This document shows, in pieces, positions 8,362 through 16,580 of a stretch of DNA of 64,000 nt. The stretch lies in contig JAHIQI010000017.1 of the NCBI GenBank assembly GCA_018902755.1, forward strand, positions 62,001-126,000. The letters run 5' to 3'. The stretch's first letter is position 1. Each line of letters opens with the position of its first letter. Made by a program: the position numbers and the translations under genes. The stretch comes from Pseudomonadota bacterium. GTDB taxonomy: Bacteria > Desulfobacterota > Desulfarculia > Desulfarculales > Desulfarculaceae. Under the pieces are notes generated by a model. That model was not told the origin of the DNA and did no database searches. It saw only the letters and a list, made by a program, of their open reading frames with translations.

Positions 8362-10839
8362 ATGGTGAGTCACATAAGCGACGAGCAGGACCAGCCGCTG
8401 GTCCTGGAGCCCGACGAGGAGCTTCCCACCGACCTGCCGCTTTTGCCGGTCAGGGACGTGGTGGTGTTCCCCTACATGATCCTGCCTCTGTTCGTGGCCC
8501 GGGAAAACTCGGTGGCCGCGGTGGAGGCGGCCATGGCCGAGGACCAGCACGTATTCCTGGCCACCCAGAAGGACCAGAACGTGGAGCATCCCGATGTGGA
8601 GGACCTCCACGAGGTGGGCACCGTCGGGATCATCATGCGCCAGCTCAAGATGTCCGACGGCCGGCTCAAGGTGCTGGTGCAGGGCTTGGCCCGGGCCCGC
8701 ATCTCCGAGTGGAGCCAGGAGTCTCCCTACTTCGCGGTGTCGGTGGAGCTGTTGGGCGACGATCGCGAGGAAGGCGAGGCCGGACCGGCCTCCGAGGCCC
8801 TGATGCGCTCGGTGCGCGAGGCGGCGGAGAAGATCCTGGCCCTCCGGGGTCTCCTTACCTCCGACGTGCAGGCCATCCTCAGCTCGGTGGAGGAGGTGGG
8901 CCGCCTGGCCGACCTTGTGGCCAGCAACATGCGCCTGGACATAACTACCGCCCAGGCCATTCTGGAGCAGAACGATCCCCTCAAGCGCCTGGAGATGGTG
9001 CACGAGCATCTGGGCACCGAGCTGGAGGTGAGCACCCTCCAGGCCAAGATACAGTCCGAGGCCCAGGAGGAGATGAGCCGGGGCCAGCGGGAGTATTACC
9101 TGCGCGAACAGCTCCGGGCCATCCGCCGGGAGCTGGGCGACGCGGACGAGCGCCAGCGGGAGATGGCCCAGCTGCGCGAGGCCCTGGAGAAGAAGCGCCT
9201 GTCCGCCGAGGCCAAAGAGGAGTCCCTGAAGCAGCTCAGCCGTTTGGAGCAGATGCAGCCCGAGAGCGCCGAGGCCTCCATCATCCGCTCCTATTTGGAC
9301 TGGATAATCGACCTACCCTGGCAAAAGGGCAGCCGGGACCGCCTGGACCTCACCGAGGCCCAGCGCATCCTGGACGAGGACCACTTCGATCTGAAAAAGG
9401 TCAAGGAGCGCATCCTGGAGCACTTGGCGGTGCGCAAGCTCAATCCCAAGATGAAGGGCCCCATCCTGTGCTTCATCGGCCCTCCCGGGGTGGGCAAGAC
9501 CTCTCTGGGCCGCTCCATCGCCCGGGCCCTGGGGCGCAAGTTCGTGCGTCTTAGCCTGGGCGGGGTGCGCGACGAGGCTGAGATTCGCGGCCACCGGCGC
9601 ACCTACATCGGGGCCATGCCCGGCCGCATAATCCAGGGCCTTAAGCAGGCGGGCACCAACAACCCTGTGTTCATGCTGGACGAAGTGGACAAGGTGGGGG
9701 CCGACTACCGGGGTGACCCCACCAGCGCCCTGCTGGAAGTCCTGGACCCGGAGCAGAACTACGCCTTTTCCGACCACTACCTGAACCTGCCCTACGACCT
9801 GTCCAAGGTGATGTTCATCACCACGGCCAACGTGGAGGACACCATCCCCGAGCCCCTGTGGGACCGCATGGAGGTCATCGAGCTCAGCGGCTACACCGAG
9901 GAGGACAAGCTGGCCATCGCCAAGGGCTTCCTGGTGCCCCGCCAGCTCAAGGAGTCCGGCCTGGGCGAGGGCAGGGTGGAGTTCAGCCAGGGCGGCGTGC
10001 TGGAGATAATCCGCTCCCACACCAGGGAGGCGGGGCTACGCAACCTGGAGCGGGAAATCGGCTCGGTGTGCCGCAAGGTGGCCCGCAAGGTGGCCGACGG
10101 CGACCAGAGCAACTTCAAGATCACCGCGGGCAACCTGGAGCGCTTCTTGGGGGTGCCCAAATATTTGCCCGAGGACGAGCGAGGCGAGGGCGAGGTGGGG
10201 GTGGCCACCGGCCTGGCCTGGACCGCCGTGGGCGGTGAGGTGCTCCGGGTGGAGGTGAGCGCCCTGGAAGGCAAGGGCAACCTGACCATCACCGGCTCCC
10301 TGGGCGAGGTGATGCGCGAGTCGGCCCAGGCCGCCCTTAGCTACGCCCGCAGCCGGGCCGCCGAGTTGGGCCTCAAGAAGGGCTTTTACGAGGACCTGGA
10401 CCTGCACGTGCACGTGCCCTCCGGGGCCATTCCCAAGGACGGCCCCAGCGCGGGCATCACCCTGGCCACGGCCATCATCAGCGCCCTGACCGGGGTTCCG
10501 GTGCGGGAAGACGTGGCCATGACCGGCGAGGTGACCCTCACCGGCAAGGTGCTGCCCATCGGCGGGCTCAAGGAGAAGTCCCTGGCCGCGCTCAGGGCCG
10601 AAATGGCCCTGATGCTGGTGCCCCAAAAGAACCACAAGGACATCAAGGAACTGCCCCAAAAAGTCAGGCGCAAGATCAAGATCGTGCCGGTGAGCCATAT
10701 GGACCAGGTTTTGCCCCTGGTGCTGGCAACCTGGCCGCCAGCCAAGCCGGTCCACAAAAAAAAGAAACCTGCCCCCAAAAAAAGCAAGGCGGTGGCCCCC
10801 AAAAAGGCGGCACCCAAGAAAGGCGGCAAGAGTAAGTGA
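8362..10839 (+). CDS. lon: Lon ATP-dependent protease with a basic C-terminal tail
   Basis: 825 residues. N-terminal substrate-binding LON domain (LPLLPVRDVVVFPYMI), coiled-coil middle, AAA+ module with Walker A GPPGVGKTS near 373 and Walker B VFMLDEVDK, and a LonA protease domain. The catalytic pair is Ser696 (PKDGPSAG) and Lys739 (GGLKEKSL), spaced as in E. coli Lon. It degrades misfolded and regulatory proteins in the cytosol. After the protease domain there is an unusual tail of about 32 residues rich in Lys, Ala and Pro (HKKKKPAPKKSK and similar), resembling histone-H1-like tails. Its last codon overlaps the GTG start of larC. Confidence 0.97.
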   Translation: MVSHISDEQDQPLVLEPDEELPTDLPLLPVRDVVVFPYMILPLFVARENSVAAVEAAMAEDQHVFLATQKDQNVEHPDVEDLHEVGTVGIIMRQLKMSDGRLKVLVQGLARARISEWSQESPYFAVSVELLGDDREEGEAGPASEALMRSVREAAEKILALRGLLTSDVQAILSSVEEVGRLADLVASNMRLDITTAQAILEQNDPLKRLEMVHEHLGTELEVSTLQAKIQSEAQEEMSRGQREYYLREQLRAIRRELGDADERQREMAQLREALEKKRLSAEAKEESLKQLSRLEQMQPESAEASIIRSYLDWIIDLPWQKGSRDRLDLTEAQRILDEDHFDLKKVKERILEHLAVRKLNPKMKGPILCFIGPPGVGKTSLGRSIARALGRKFVRLSLGGVRDEAEIRGHRRTYIGAMPGRIIQGLKQAGTNNPVFMLDEVDKVGADYRGDPTSALLEVLDPEQNYAFSDHYLNLPYDLSKVMFITTANVEDTIPEPLWDRMEVIELSGYTEEDKLAIAKGFLVPRQLKESGLGEGRVEFSQGGVLEIIRSHTREAGLRNLEREIGSVCRKVARKVADGDQSNFKITAGNLERFLGVPKYLPEDERGEGEVGVATGLAWTAVGGEVLRVEVSALEGKGNLTITGSLGEVMRESAQAALSYARSRAAELGLKKGFYEDLDLHVHVPSGAIPKDGPSAGITLATAIISALTGVPVREDVAMTGEVTLTGKVLPIGGLKEKSLAALRAEMALMLVPQKNHKDIKELPQKVRRKIKIVPVSHMDQVLPLVLATWPPAKPVHKKKKPAPKKSKAVAPKKAAPKKGGKSK

Positions 10840-11999
10840 GCAAGATTCTGTATGTGGAGGCCTGTGGGGGGGCTTCGGGCGACATGTTGGCTGGGGGAAT
10901 GTTGGATTTGGGTTGGCCCCTGGAGGAGCTGACCGGATATTTGCAGGCCATGGGCCTGGATCACGTGAGGGTGAGCGTCGCCACCCAGGAGCACCAGGGC
11001 ATAATGACCCGCCGCCTGGAGGTAGAGGCGCCCCACGAGCACGTACATAGGCATCTGAGCCACATCCTGGAGCTGCTGGAGCGGCTGCCCGAGCAGGTGG
11101 CCCGGCCCGCGGCCCAGGTTTTCGAGCGCCTGGCCCAGGCCGAGGCCAAGGTGCACGGCACCACTCCCGAGGAGGTGCATTTCCACGAGGTGGGCGCGGC
11201 CGACGCCATTGCCGACGTGGTGGCCTTTTGCGCGGGCCTGGCCTGGCTGGGCGGGCCGCGCCTGAAGGCCTCGCCCCTGCCCATGGGCGAAGGATTCGTG
11301 AACTGCGCCCACGGCAAGCTGCCCCTGCCCGCCCCGGCGGTCCTTAACCTGCTGGAGGGCGTGCCGGTGTACGCCTGCGGGGTCAAGGGTGAGACGGTCA
11401 CTCCCACCGGGGCGGCCATCCTCACCGCCCTGGCCGAGAGCTTCGGCCCGCCTCCGGCCATGCGCCTGGAGAAATCGGGCATCGGCGGAGGCAGCCGGGC
11501 CAGCCAGGCCATTCCCAACCTGCTGCGCCTGTGGCTGGGCCGGGAAGAAAGCCATGCCGGGGCCGACCGGGTGGTGGAGATCGTGTGCCACCTGGACGAC
11601 ATGAACCCCGAGGATCTGCCCCTGGTCATCGAGCGGCTCATGGCCGCCGGGGCCCTGGATGCGGCCGCCACGCCCCTGGTTATGAAAAAGGGCCGCCTGG
11701 GCCATAGCCTGACCGTGATGAGCACCCCGGAGAAAAGCGAGGAGCTTGCCGCCCTGGTCTTGGAGCAGACCCCCAGCCTGGGGGTGCGCCTGAGGCCGGT
11801 GGAGCGCCGAGTGCTGGAGCGGGAGGACATCACCGTGGAGAGCCCCTGGGGCCCGGCCAAGGTGAAACTGGCCCGCACCGCCCAGGGCCCGCGCCCGCAC
11901 GCCGAGGCCGAGGACGTGGCCCGCATCTGCCGCCAGAGCGGCCTGCCCCCCTGGCTGGTGCGGCGCGAGCTGGAGGCCTTGGCTGGTGAAGGCCTTTAA
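10836..11999 (+). CDS. larC: LarC, nickel-pincer cofactor nickel chelatase
   Basis: 387 residues, DUF111 family. Opens KILYVEACGGASGDMLAGGM and has the histidine-rich segments EAPHEHVHRHL and VHFHEVGAADAI. LarC inserts nickel into pyridinium-3,5-bisthiocarboxylate mononucleotide, the last step of the cofactor used by LarA-type racemases and epimerases. Both LarC1 and LarC2 parts are in one uninterrupted frame here; in some lactobacilli they are split by a frameshift. GTG start, 4 bp overlap with lon. larA, larB and larE are not in the window. Confidence 0.92.
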   Translation: MSKILYVEACGGASGDMLAGGMLDLGWPLEELTGYLQAMGLDHVRVSVATQEHQGIMTRRLEVEAPHEHVHRHLSHILELLERLPEQVARPAAQVFERLAQAEAKVHGTTPEEVHFHEVGAADAIADVVAFCAGLAWLGGPRLKASPLPMGEGFVNCAHGKLPLPAPAVLNLLEGVPVYACGVKGETVTPTGAAILTALAESFGPPPAMRLEKSGIGGGSRASQAIPNLLRLWLGREESHAGADRVVEIVCHLDDMNPEDLPLVIERLMAAGALDAAATPLVMKKGRLGHSLTVMSTPEKSEELAALVLEQTPSLGVRLRPVERRVLEREDITVESPWGPAKVKLARTAQGPRPHAEAEDVARICRQSGLPPWLVRRELEALAGEGL

Positions 12000-12074
12000 A
12001 TAACTATAAAAAACAGTTGCAAATGGCTTCCCGCCGTTACATGTTTAAGGTGTAAGCCTTAGACGGGGGGAGCC

Positions 12075-12782
12075 ATGCGCCGTTTATCGCTATTGGTTTT
12101 GTTGTTAGGGTGCCTTTCGCTCGGGGGGCCCGCCCTGGCCGACAGCATCGTCTTTGACTACAACAGCGGCATCACCGACACCATGGTGGCCAACTTCTGG
12201 GCCAACACCGATCTGAGCAACCAGCCGTCCATGTACACCCTGGCCAGCGGTAACTGGGAGTCCCAGTCCCTGATCCGCTTCGACAGCCTGTTCGGCAGCG
12301 GAACCGGCCAGATTCCCCTGGGCAGCACCATCAACAACGCCACCCTGCGCCTGTACCTCTACGGGGTGCAGAACCCCACCCAGGTGCTGGGGTTGTACAA
12401 CATCACCACCAACTGGGCCGGCAGCTCCACCTGGAACTCCCTGGGCGGAGGCATCACCCCGGGGGTGAACGCCGAATCCGGGGCCGCGGCCACGGCCACC
12501 AACCTGGCGGTGGGCTGGTTGGGCATCGACGTCGCCTCCTCCCTGCAAGCCTGGGCCGACGGCTCCCTGCCCAACCAGGGCTGGGCCATCCTGGCCGAGA
12601 CCACGCCCTGGGCCTCGGCCTTGTTCCTCAGCTCCGACTACGGCATCGCCTCGTTCCGGCCCACCCTCAGCGTGGACTACACCACCCCCTCGGCCGGAGC
12701 CCCGGAACCGGGCACCCTGCTCTTGGTGGGCAGCGCCGCCCTGGCCGCCCTGGGCTTGCGCCGCCGCCGTCGCCGGGCCTAG
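12075..12782 (+). CDS. DNRLRE-like secreted protein with PEP-CTERM sorting tail
   Basis: 235 residues. Signal peptide (LSLLVLLLGCLSLGG, cleavage near ALA-DS), then a single DNRLRE-type beta-rich domain whose pattern of strands (SLIRFDSLFG, NNATLRLYLYG, TNWAGSSTWNSLGGG, RPTLSVDY) matches carbohydrate/surface-protein modules. It ends with a PEP-CTERM signal: APEPGTLLLVGS, hydrophobic helix, then an Arg cluster. Such proteins are cut by an exosortase (EpsH) and delivered to the outer surface or exopolysaccharide. No exosortase gene lies in this window. Strong GGGGGG-AG ribosome site. Confidence 0.88.
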   Translation: MRRLSLLVLLLGCLSLGGPALADSIVFDYNSGITDTMVANFWANTDLSNQPSMYTLASGNWESQSLIRFDSLFGSGTGQIPLGSTINNATLRLYLYGVQNPTQVLGLYNITTNWAGSSTWNSLGGGITPGVNAESGAAATATNLAVGWLGIDVASSLQAWADGSLPNQGWAILAETTPWASALFLSSDYGIASFRPTLSVDYTTPSAGAPEPGTLLLVGSAALAALGLRRRRRRA

Positions 12783-12821
12783 CGGCTTGCCGCCGGGGGC
12801 GGTGGAGCCTAGAATAGCCTT

Positions 12822-13472
12822 GTGAGCTTTTTACACCCCAAAAATCTGGCCGTGGCCCTGGCCGTGCTGGCTCTGGGCGTGGCCGTGGCCCTGGCGGGCT
12901 GCGACTCCGGGCCGGGCGGCAAGACCGGCAAGGGCGGCTGCACCATCGCCGACCAACTCAGGAAGGACGGCCTGGTGCTGGTGCCGCTCAGCGCCTGGAC
13001 CAAGAAGCGCCTGGACGATAACCTGGCCCCCATGGACCTGCTCAAGCGCCCCTGCCTGGCCGAGCCTGTGGCCGCCAAGGTGGAGATAGATGACCGCACC
13101 GAGTTTTACGTTTTTTACAGCCCGTCGGACGGCAAGGCCGGGGAACAGGTGGTTTTCACCTGGTATTACGGGCGGCCCCAGCGGGTGCTGTCCCGCCCCC
13201 TGATCAAGGTTCTGGTGAAGCGGGACGGCTTCGAGCGCCCCCTGGTCATCAGCCAGATATGGTCGGCTCCCCACGGCTCCAGCAAGATATTGTCCATGGG
13301 CGGGCTAAACTCGGTGCAAAGCAAGGCCCAGTGGGAGGCCTCGCGCATCTTCGGACCGCGCACCCTGATCATCAGCCGTTTCGCCGGGTTTGACCAAGCG
13401 AGGGCGCTCACCGGCGAGACCCTGGCCGAGGTTCATTTCGAGATTCACGAAAAAGGCGTGCAGGTTTATTAG
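12822..13472 (+). CDS. Putative lipoprotein of unknown function
   Basis: 216 residues, GTG start. A hydrophobic leader ends in a lipobox (VALAGC), so the mature protein should be lipidated at Cys and kept in the envelope. The body is beta-rich; FTWYYGRPQRVLSRPL followed by SQIWSAPHGSSKIL resembles, weakly, DUF2914-like domains in which a W-x-x-G-x-W region follows a strand. I would not assign that firmly. It converges with the lipoprotein gene on the other strand, 14 bp between stops. Confidence 0.65.
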   Translation: MSFLHPKNLAVALAVLALGVAVALAGCDSGPGGKTGKGGCTIADQLRKDGLVLVPLSAWTKKRLDDNLAPMDLLKRPCLAEPVAAKVEIDDRTEFYVFYSPSDGKAGEQVVFTWYYGRPQRVLSRPLIKVLVKRDGFERPLVISQIWSAPHGSSKILSMGGLNSVQSKAQWEASRIFGPRTLIISRFAGFDQARALTGETLAEVHFEIHEKGVQVY

Positions 13473-13486
13473 GCGGCCCGGCCCGT

Positions 13487-13906
13487 CTAGGGCTGGGGGG
13501 TGATCTTGTCCAATATTTTGCGCTCCAACTCCTGGGTGCTCTTCACCGGCTGCCAGACGCCCTGAAACAGGCGCTGGGCCTTGACCAGGGACGAAAGTTT
13601 GCTGGCCAAGGGACCGGTGCACTGCACCGTGACCCAGGCCGACCAGCGCAGGTCGCCGTCCTGGCGCTGAGGAATCTCATAGGACACCGAGTCCTTGTCC
13701 CTCTTCTGCCCGCCCAGGCCCAGACCGGGGTCGGCCTTGAGCTTTTCCCCCACCTGCTTTTGCACCTGGGCGCAAGGCATGTCGTACACCCCCACGAACA
13801 GGCTGGGCCCGGATTTGTCCTGAGGAGCGGCCGCACCTTGATCGCGGCAGGCGCTAATGCCCAGGGCCAAAAGCAGAGCCATGATTAGGAGGGCTACTCG
13901 CATCAT
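13487..13906 (-). CDS. Small lipoprotein, function unknown
   Basis: 139 residues from the ATG at 13906. A leader ending in ISAC (MMRVALLIMALLLALG...) marks it as a lipoprotein. The mature part has two Cys (MPCAQVQ and VTVQCTG) that could form a disulfide, and a C-terminal amphipathic helix. Its ATGATG start overlaps the stop of the metalloprotease gene (ATGA), which strongly suggests coupled translation and a shared job. A longer frame running upstream in the same phase is only an antisense-like shadow of the protease gene. Confidence 0.72.
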   Translation of the reverse strand: MMRVALLIMALLLALGISACRDQGAAAPQDKSGPSLFVGVYDMPCAQVQKQVGEKLKADPGLGLGGQKRDKDSVSYEIPQRQDGDLRWSAWVTVQCTGPLASKLSSLVKAQRLFQGVWQPVKSTQELERKILDKITPQP

Positions 13907-14568
13907 TTGCTCCGGCTGATGGTCATGGTATGGATTGTACTGCCGGTCTTGTCGTAGGTGCCGCCGGAGGAGCGGGACTTGCCGAGCTCGCCGGTGATGT
14001 CGGTGCCCGGCGCCAGGGAGTACAGCAGCTTCATGAAGCGGGCCTCCTGGTCGCTGATGTCCTGCCCGCCGAAGGGGTTCATCAGGCCGCTGGCGTCGTG
14101 GCCCAAAAAGCCGATGGCGTGCCCCGCCTCGTGGGCCAGGGTGTCGGGCACCCCGCCGGAGCAGCCGGCCTGGCTGCGGGCGATGGATATCCTGGCCGAG
14201 ACGATGCGCCCGGCGCTGCTCCAGCTTATGGTGGTCAGGCCGCACCAGGAGGTGGAGCTGCTCCAGGACACCGGGATGTTGCTGCCCCCGAAGTTGAAGC
14301 TGACCGCGCCGTCCGAGGCGGTGGTCCAGCGGTTGAAGGCGGTGCGGGCGTCGGCAAAGGCGCCGGCCGACACACCTATGGGCACGTTGGCCCAACGGAT
14401 GGTGTGGCCGCTCAGATTTTTTGCGTTGTAGGTGTAGAGGAACTGGTAGTCGGCCGTGGTGAAGCCGCTGTCGCCGCCGCCTCCGCCCCCGCCGCTGCAA
14501 GAGGCCAGGGCCAGGGACAGCACCATAAGCAGAATCATTACCATGCGGCGCAGGTGATTTTCAGGCAT
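13903..14568 (-). CDS. Metzincin-like zinc metalloprotease lipoprotein
   Basis: 221 residues from the ATG at 14568, chosen because GGGGAG lies 10 bp upstream; a GTG 18 bp earlier is possible. A lipobox (LALASC) is followed by a Gly/Ser linker. Zinc motif HEAGHAIGFLGHD gives the metzincin H-E-x2-H-x2-G-x2-H pattern, and SGLMNPF provides the Met-turn. Upstream, IRWANVPIGV and FNRWT match the matrixin fold, in which a strand pairs with substrate. It probably cleaves proteins in the periplasm or on the cell surface. It is coupled to the small lipoprotein downstream, a possible inhibitor or substrate. Confidence 0.85.
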   Translation of the reverse strand: MPENHLRRMVMILLMVLSLALASCSGGGGGGGDSGFTTADYQFLYTYNAKNLSGHTIRWANVPIGVSAGAFADARTAFNRWTTASDGAVSFNFGGSNIPVSWSSSTSWCGLTTISWSSAGRIVSARISIARSQAGCSGGVPDTLAHEAGHAIGFLGHDASGLMNPFGGQDISDQEARFMKLLYSLAPGTDITGELGKSRSSGGTYDKTGSTIHTMTISRSK

Positions 14569-14675
14569 GAGCAGCCAACTCCCCACAGTTGGTTAAGGTT
14601 TTTCGCGGCACCGGCCATGGTCGCGGCGCGGCGCATTTTCTTATGATACCCCAGAGATAGGCCGGGTGGCCAGAA

Positions 14676-16016
14676 CTACCAGAGTAGTCCCAGGGCCTGG
14701 TCCAGGCGTCCGGCCTTGAGCACTTCCAGGCCCGCCGGGGCGGCGGTCTTGCCCGGCGCGGTGAGCACCTGGTCGAAGCCCTGGCGCAGGGCCTCGGCCA
14801 TGCGCGCCGCCGAGCGCCCCACCGCTCTCAGCTCGCCGGTGAGGCCCACCTCGCCGAAGCACACCGTCTTGGCGGGCAGGGGCCGGTTGGCCAGGGACGA
14901 GGCGATGGCCGCGGTCACCGCCAGGTCGGCCGCCGGTTCGCTCAGGCGCACCCCGCCGGTGACGTTGACGAACACGTCGTGGCCGCCCAGGTCCAGCCCG
15001 GCGTGGATGGCCAGCACCGCGGCCAGCATCTGCAACCGGCCTTGATCCACCCCCAGGGCCTGGCGGCGGGGCATGGCCAGCCCCGAGGGGCTGACCAGGG
15101 CCTGCACCTCCACCAGCAGGGGGCGGGTGCCGCTCATGGCCGCGCAAACCGCGCTGCCCGGGGCCGAGATCGGGCGGTGGGCCAGAAAAAGGGCCGAGGG
15201 GTTCACCACCCCGGCCAGCCCAGCCTCGCCCATTTCGAACACCCCCACCTCGTCGGTGGCCCCGAAGCGGTTTTTCACCGCCCGCAAAAGACGCAGGCGC
15301 ATGCTGGGCTCGGACTCGAAGTAGAGCACCGTGTCCACCATGTGCTCCAGCACCCGAGGCCCGGCCAGGGCCCCCTCCTTGGTCACGTGGCCCACCAGGA
15401 ACAGGGCGCAGCCCGCCTTTTTGGCCGCGCCGGCCAACTCGGCGGCGCATTGGCGCACCTGGCCCACCGAGCCGGGCGCGCTGCTCAACTCTTCGCTCTT
15501 GAGGGCCTGGATGCTGTCCACCACCACCGCGTCGTGGGTGTCGGCGGCCACGGCCTGGAGAATGGGCTCCAGGGCGGTGTCGGCCAACAGCTCCACCCCC
15601 TCGCCGGCCAGGCCCAGGCGGTGGGCCCTAAGCCCCACCTGGCGGGCCGACTCCTCGGCGGCCACGTAGAGCACCCGGCCGCCGTCCGCCCCCAGGGCCT
15701 GGGCCGTCTGGAGCATGAGGGTGGACTTGCCGATGCCCGGCTCGCCCCCCACCAGCACCACCATGCCCGCCACCAGCCCTCCGCCCAAGACCCGGTCCAA
15801 CTCGGGCAGACCAGTGGGACGGCGCTTGTCCGGGCGGTCCAGGGCCTGGGTCAGGGGTGTCTTGTGCACCGGGGCGGCGGGCCGTCCTTTGGCCGCCGGG
15901 GCCATCGGCTCCTCCACCATGGTGTCCCAGCTCTGGCAGGCCGGGCAGCGCCCCAACCATTTGGGCTGGGCCGCTCCGCAAGTTTGGCATACGAAAAGGG
16001 TGCTCTTTTTGGCCAT
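14676..16016 (-). CDS. radA: DNA repair protein RadA/Sms
   Basis: 446 residues from the ATG at 16016 (MAKKSTLFVCQTCG). N-terminal C4 zinc finger (CQTCG and CPAC), RecA-like ATPase with Walker A GGEPGIGKST, the RadA-specific KNRFG motif, and a C-terminal Lon-protease-like fold. It drives branch migration of recombination intermediates. The frame continues 170 codons upstream, but that part is antisense to trxA and its promoter. Divergent from the trxA promoter. Confidence 0.95.
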   Translation of the reverse strand: MAKKSTLFVCQTCGAAQPKWLGRCPACQSWDTMVEEPMAPAAKGRPAAPVHKTPLTQALDRPDKRRPTGLPELDRVLGGGLVAGMVVLVGGEPGIGKSTLMLQTAQALGADGGRVLYVAAEESARQVGLRAHRLGLAGEGVELLADTALEPILQAVAADTHDAVVVDSIQALKSEELSSAPGSVGQVRQCAAELAGAAKKAGCALFLVGHVTKEGALAGPRVLEHMVDTVLYFESEPSMRLRLLRAVKNRFGATDEVGVFEMGEAGLAGVVNPSALFLAHRPISAPGSAVCAAMSGTRPLLVEVQALVSPSGLAMPRRQALGVDQGRLQMLAAVLAIHAGLDLGGHDVFVNVTGGVRLSEPAADLAVTAAIASSLANRPLPAKTVCFGEVGLTGELRAVGRSAARMAEALRQGFDQVLTAPGKTAAPAGLEVLKAGRLDQALGLLW

Positions 16017-16120
16017 GGGTTCTCCTGGGTACTGGGCCAGTGTACCCTGTATGGGCCTGAAGGGTAAGCCCCGGGGGGCAATGAATCGTGGCTCATTGCT
16101 GGGCGGGCGCCGGGCTTTCG

Positions 16121-16149
16121 TTGACAAATTACCCTTCTCAGCATATACA
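16121..16149 (+). promoter_or_regulatory. Sigma-70 promoter of trxA-trxB-bamD
   Basis: TTGACA at 16121-16126, a 17 bp spacer and TATACA at 16144-16149: close to full consensus. The predicted start lies about 80 bp before trxA. No second promoter is evident before trxB or bamD, whose genes abut or overlap. Confidence 0.8.
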
Positions 16150-16236
16150 GTTAAAGGACCTAGTGGGTTTATGAGGAGTAAGGGGCGTGGGGACTTTACG
16201 CCCTTTTTCAGAGTAGGGCAAAGGAGCGGATTGAGC

Positions 16237-16566
16237 ATGTCAGACAACGTCTTACAAGTCAGCGACGATAATTTCGAGGCTGAAATCCTAAGCAGCGAGA
16301 GCCCCGCCCTGGTGGACTTCTGGGCGTCCTGGTGCGGCCCCTGCCGGGCCATCGCCCCCGTGGTCGAGGAGTTGGCCGAGCAGTACGCCGGCAAGCTCAA
16401 GGTGGCCAAGCTCAATGTGGACGAGAGCCCCAAGACTCCCGGCCAGTACGGCATCCGGGCCATCCCCACCTTGATCCTGTTCAAGGACGGCAAGGTAGCC
16501 GACCAGATCACCGGCGCGGTGAGCAAGTCTCACCTGGAAGCGGCCATCAACAAGCAACTGGGCTAG
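16237..16566 (+). CDS. trxA: Thioredoxin
   Basis: 109 residues from the ATG at 16237, with AAGGAG 11 bp upstream. The active site is WCGPC in VDFWASWCGPCRA, and cis-Pro lies in RAIPTLILF. It reduces cytosolic disulfides and is recharged by the thioredoxin reductase encoded 14 bp downstream. The same frame is open for 170 further codons upstream, which I treat as non-coding because the thioredoxin fold begins at this ATG. Confidence 0.97.
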   Translation: MSDNVLQVSDDNFEAEILSSESPALVDFWASWCGPCRAIAPVVEELAEQYAGKLKVAKLNVDESPKTPGQYGIRAIPTLILFKDGKVADQITGAVSKSHLEAAINKQLG

Positions 16567-16580
16567 GGCCGGGACAACCG

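Noticed and set aside
8140..9009. N-terminal extension of the sensor kinase to 1113 residues
   Set aside because: The extension runs antisense through lon and its promoter; the membrane anchor begins at the ATG at 8139.
16017..16526. N-terminal extension of RadA to 616 residues
   Set aside because: It is antisense to trxA; RadA proteins begin with the zinc finger directly after the ATG at 16016.
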